21,429 nucleotides of DNA, from the NCBI GenBank assembly GCA_033557675.1, contig JAWQRM010000568.1, positions 1 through 21,429 of the forward strand. The letters are read 5' to 3'. The notes under the pieces are model-generated. The model made no database searches. It saw nothing but the letters and a program-made list of their open reading frames with translations, and had not been told where the DNA came from. This document shows, piece by piece, positions 17,850 through 21,429 of the stretch. The translations under genes were made by a program, and so were the position numbers. The first letter of the stretch is position 1, and every line of letters begins with the position of its first letter. Source of the DNA: Coptodactyla brooksi. Lineage: Eukaryota > Arthropoda > Insecta > Coleoptera > Scarabaeidae.

Positions 17850-17928
17850 TTTTGTCGTCTTGAATGTGGCGTTCAACTATAGAACTAAGCGTTGTTAACA
17901 ACTTGGCAGAATGCAAAGGTACCACGAA

Positions 17929-17936
17929 TTTATATA
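17929..17936 (-). promoter_or_regulatory. TATA box of the cathepsin gene
   Basis: TATATAAA on the minus strand, about 80 bases upstream of the start codon. A transcription start near 17905 would give a 5' leader of about 55 bases. Confidence 0.65.
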
Positions 17937-17949
17937 GCCTCGACAGTCC

Positions 17950-18400
17950 TCAAATTTATCAATTCCACAACATCCAATGAAAAAATTCATTGTTTTCATT
18001 CTTGTGGTGCAATTTATAATATTCAGAAACAAATGGGGTTCCCCTTTTATACGATGACTACCCAACCATCTGCCTAAGAATATCTCAAATGACGCATTAT
18101 TGTTATTGATTCGTAACTGTTTTGATTAAAATTTTGCTCAGCTGTAAATGATTGAAAATAAGAAATTGGTAATTAGGCATCTGTTCGCTTACAATAATTT
18201 TCAAATTTTAGAGTTCGTTATAAATTAATACCAATAATGATATACAAGTAAATTTATCAACCATTCACAAAAACTTTTGGCAAATGTCAATCAATATTTA
18301 CACTAGGAAATTATGTTTTCATTGCTAAATTATTTTTGGACCAGGAAATAAATATTACTCCTACCGTCCACGATACCAAAGTATCGTGGTTTTCTTTGTT
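17950..18400. other. Upstream spacer of the cathepsin gene
   Basis: AT-rich, no gene seen. It contains a short perfect hairpin at 18368-18389 (CCACGATAC-CAAA-GTATCGTGG). The remainder is featureless to the eye. Confidence 0.5.
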
Positions 18401-18699
18401 TTCATTAGTATCTTGTTTTTTTTTGTGTAAGTAAACTTATTTATAAATGATAGGACAATCGCAGACATCGGGCAAATATTTACCCGGTTTATTAGATTAC
18501 ATTTTAATTTAAGAATTATGCATTTTATCTAGTTTTTAAGAAATAAATTTAATTTAAAATTATCTTACGAGAGATAATTTTATAAATTCAATTTATTATA
18601 TAAAATGAAAATCTAAAGAGAAACATTATATAAAATCAATTTAACAATGATAGAATATTGAAATATTATTGCAACAATTTAAATTTTAAAAAGAAAACT

Positions 18700-20560
18700 A
18701 GTTTTCTTGTATCTACTGCATCAGGATTTATTAAATAATAATTATTTGTATTTTAATTTTTCCGAAATTAAAAATAAAAAAAACATAATTATTGTAATAT
18801 ATCTAGTTTTCTAAAAAAATAATTTAATATAAAAAAATATTACAGACATTAAGAAAATAGATTGAATAAATACAATTTAAGTTGGATTTTAATATGTATT
18901 TCAGTTTAAATTAAAAAAGAGTTTTATATTCAATTATTAATAAAACCATTTATAATGATGGTTTAAAAGTATCTTATCCACATTAAGAAAATAGGTTGAA
19001 TAAAGTCAATTTAATTTGAATGTATGATTTAGTTCTAAACAATATTTTTATGTTTATTTATTAATTTTGATAAACTAATCTATAATGATAGTTAATTGAA
19101 ATATTAGATAAACTAACTATACGGAATATTAAAGTATGATTATAATAATTCAAATTTTAAAAGGAAATAGAAAACTTTTGCACATACGAATAATTATTTT
19201 TCATTGTTAAATAATAATTATTTGTATTTTAATTTTCTTGAAATTAAAATACAAGTAATTCGTAAAGCATTTTTAAATTTATCTAGTTTAAAAAAACAAA
19301 TATTTATTTATTTGAAATATTTGAACTTATTGCTTAATTTTGAATTAAAAAAAATTGTATTTAAAATACAATTAAATTGTAATTGTCGAGCATCCTGTCT
19401 TCAAATTTTGGCATAGTGGTGATTTCGTTTTTACTTTAAATCAATATTTCTTTATTAATTTAGATAAAATAATCTATAATGGTAAAATATTGATACAGAT
19501 TGAAATATTATTACAATAATTTAAGTTTTAAAAGAAAAGTAAGAGAGTTTATTAAATAATAATTATTTCTACTTTAATTTTCTCGAATTTAAAATAGTTA
19601 AAAATTGTGAGTTTTAATGTAAAATATATATTAAAAGTAAAAAATATATATAAATATTACTGTAATATATCTAATTTTTCAAGAAATAAATTTAATTTAA
19701 AAGAATGCTGCAGACATTAAGAAAATAGACTGAATAAGTTCAATTTTGTTTTAATTTAAATAAGTATTTCAATTTACCATTTATGTTTGAATTAAAAAAG
19801 AGTTTTATATTCAATTATTAATTTAGATAAAACAATTTATAACGATAGTTTAAAAGGATCTCTTAAATTTTTGTTTAATTTCAAACAATATTTTTATATT
19901 TATTTATTAATTTAGATAAACTAATGTATAATGATAGTTAATTGAAATATTAATCAAATTAACCATATGAAATATTGCAATAATTTAAATTTTAAAAGGA
20001 AGTAGAATAGTTTTGTACGTACAAATAATTATTATTCCTTGTTAAATAATAATTGTATTTTAATTTTCTCTAATTCAAAAGTGTATTATCTTGACATTTA
20101 GAAGAAGTATTTGAATTTATTGCTTAATTTTGAATTAAAACAAGATTTATATTTATTTATTTTAATTTAATTTATTATATTTAATTATTTTATTTACATA
20201 AAATAATTTATCCTGATAGTTTAGACTTATCTTATTTACATTAAGAAAATAGATTGTGCAAATTGAATTCAATTTACAACAATGTTTGTACATTAATTTA
20301 GATAAAATAATCTATATGGAAGAGTATTGATATCGATTGAAATATTATTCCAACAATTTAAGTATTGAAAGGACAATAAGAGAGTTTATCAAATAATAAT
20401 TATATTTATTTTAATTTTCTGGGATTTAGATTGGTTAATAATCATACATTTTAATGTAAATTAAATATTTAAAACATTTTTTTGTTTTAAATAAAAAAAA
20501 ATATATTTGTTTAATTACATAAAATAATTTACAATGATAGGTTGTTAGTATAGTGATAGA
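18700..20560. repeat. Decayed AT-rich higher-order tandem array
   Basis: TTAAATAATAATTATT-like markers occur at about 18731, 19207, 19552, 20042 and 20389, giving alternating spacings of 476, 345, 490 and 347 bp. Copies two apart resemble each other more: the ones at 19207 and 20042 share a CATTGTTAAATAAT-type context (835 bp), and those at 19552 and 20389 share AAGAGAGTTTAT (837 bp). ACATTAAGAAAATAGA(T/C)TGA at 18846 and 19714 (868 bp) and GATAAACTAAT at 19069 and 19915 (846 bp) give the same period. So a dimeric unit of about 835-870 bp is repeated a little over twice. Open frames here are chance. Confidence 0.6.
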
Positions 20561-20710
20561 ATATTGAAATTTAATAATTTTAAAAACAAAATTTGGGCTT
20601 TTTGTACCTTGTGTATCATAGCTTATTAAATCATAGTTATTAATACAATGTCATTTTTTTCTAGTTTTGTAAAGATAGAATCTATATAATATAATATACA
20701 CAATCATCAC

Positions 20711-21027
20711 TTGTTTTTTTTTATACAGGATGTTATGTCTTTTTTGTATCTATCGCTGAAATGTCTTCCTGTTTGTCCGATGTGTTTCAAAGAACACATA
20801 ACATCCTACGTAAAAAACAAGCACGATTCCAACTACGCAGAGCATCTCCACATACCTGGAAATATAGAGCAGGATTTCCAAATCATAAAAATCTTAGGCA
20901 AGAGCATAAAGGTTCAATTCCCGAAAACCCAGAAATATTCACGGAAGCCCTAAAAAATCCCGCAATAAATATCCAGATAAATACTAGTTCCCGTCCTATG
21001 TTTCAGCTAATTAAATTCCTACAATAA
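20711..21027 (+). pseudogene. Penelope-like GIY-YIG endonuclease fragment (tentative)
   Basis: Frame at 20711-20953 contains MCFKEHITSYVKNKHDSNYA then EHLHIPGN, DFQIIKILGKSIK. A second frame (to 21027) continues with NPEIFTEALKNPAINIQINT and FQLIKF before a stop. A KEH...AEHL..(T)GH pattern followed by a basic-hydrophobic segment and an asparagine-rich end is what I associate with the C-terminal GIY-YIG domain of Penelope-like retroelements. No GIY or YIG pair and no reverse transcriptase are visible. The frame change near 20920 marks it as decayed. Another retroelement C terminus remains possible. Confidence 0.4.
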
Positions 21028-21429
21028 AACAGCAATCCACCGTACATAAAAGAAAATAATATCTTTGTATTAGAACTCTCAAAATTGCCATTTGGGAATG
21101 ATAAAAATTGTTTTGTTTATATTATTATAATTAATATTTTTTCAGATAAGCTTTAAAGTAGAATTAAAAAAATTATGATAAATATTATTATTATAGATTA
21201 AAATATATGTGTACTGTACTATATACGTAGGTGGATCCAAAAAAAAGTTTACAAGCAGAAGCATTTGAAACGTAATAATTGTTATTAATAAACGTTTTAG
21301 TTAATTAATTAATTATTAACAATTAGTAACATTGTTAATAAACGTAATAATAATAATCTTGATTCCCATTTGTATCTTGTTTCTATTGTTAATAAATACT
21401 TTTTCCTTTGCCTTGTAAACTTTTTTTTG
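21028..21429. other. AT-rich window end
   Basis: No gene seen. GTTAATAAA(C/T) words recur at 21281-21295, 21331-21343 and 21388-21397, forming a short imperfect tandem patch. Confidence 0.45.

Noticed and set aside
19204..19416. 70-codon frame in the AT-rich array
   Set aside because: Composition is that of translated AT-rich repeat (Leu, Lys, Asn, Phe), and the homologous stretch at about 20042 is not open in the same way.

Overview
The window looks like nuclear DNA of an arthropod, most likely an insect. It is strongly AT-rich, its genes are split by short and long GT-AG introns, and it carries decayed Tc1/mariner transposons and a cathepsin L gene with a TATA promoter. The species cannot be fixed from sequence alone. 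None of the three genes is a single open reading frame. I assembled each by hand from splice signals and phase continuity.

Layout. (1) 64-3087 (+): a four-exon gene for a 200-residue coiled-coil protein with a small C-terminal globular domain, read as the kinetochore subunit Spc25. It is followed at 3262-3426 by a relic copy of part of its third exon. (2) 3690-4045 (-): a deleted Tc1/mariner transposase relic. (3) 4600-10190: a tandem repeat family with units of about 480-750 bp, interrupted at about 5743-7105 by the CpG-rich promoter and first exons of the next gene. (4) 6351-13115 (+): a five-exon gene for a 191-residue nuclear-type protein with one AT-hook and a long acidic tail. Its large introns hold most of the repeats, including two foldback elements (9104-9615 and 12007-12720). 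(5) 14159-17849 (-): a four-exon cathepsin L-like cysteine protease, 347 residues, convergent with the AT-hook gene. Its large last intron carries two unrelated mariner-type relics. (6) 18.4-20.7 kb: very AT-rich DNA that is really a decayed higher-order tandem array (period about 835-870 bp). It is followed by a fragment resembling the GIY-YIG endonuclease end of a Penelope-like retroelement.

The most interesting signal is in the intronic tandem repeats. Each unit ends in a conserved block that, on the strand opposite to the gene, contains the hammerhead ribozyme core elements in order: CTGANGA, a potential 5-bp stem-loop, GAAAC, then GTC, with GCTT/AAGC closing stem I. No single copy is complete, so these read as fossils of a hammerhead-bearing retroelement or retrozyme-like satellite. 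Two copies also form the ends of a foldback element.

The three protein genes do not look functionally linked. They are ordinary neighbours (cell division, chromatin, proteolysis). What unites the window is the density of tandem, foldback and transposon-derived DNA in introns and between genes.
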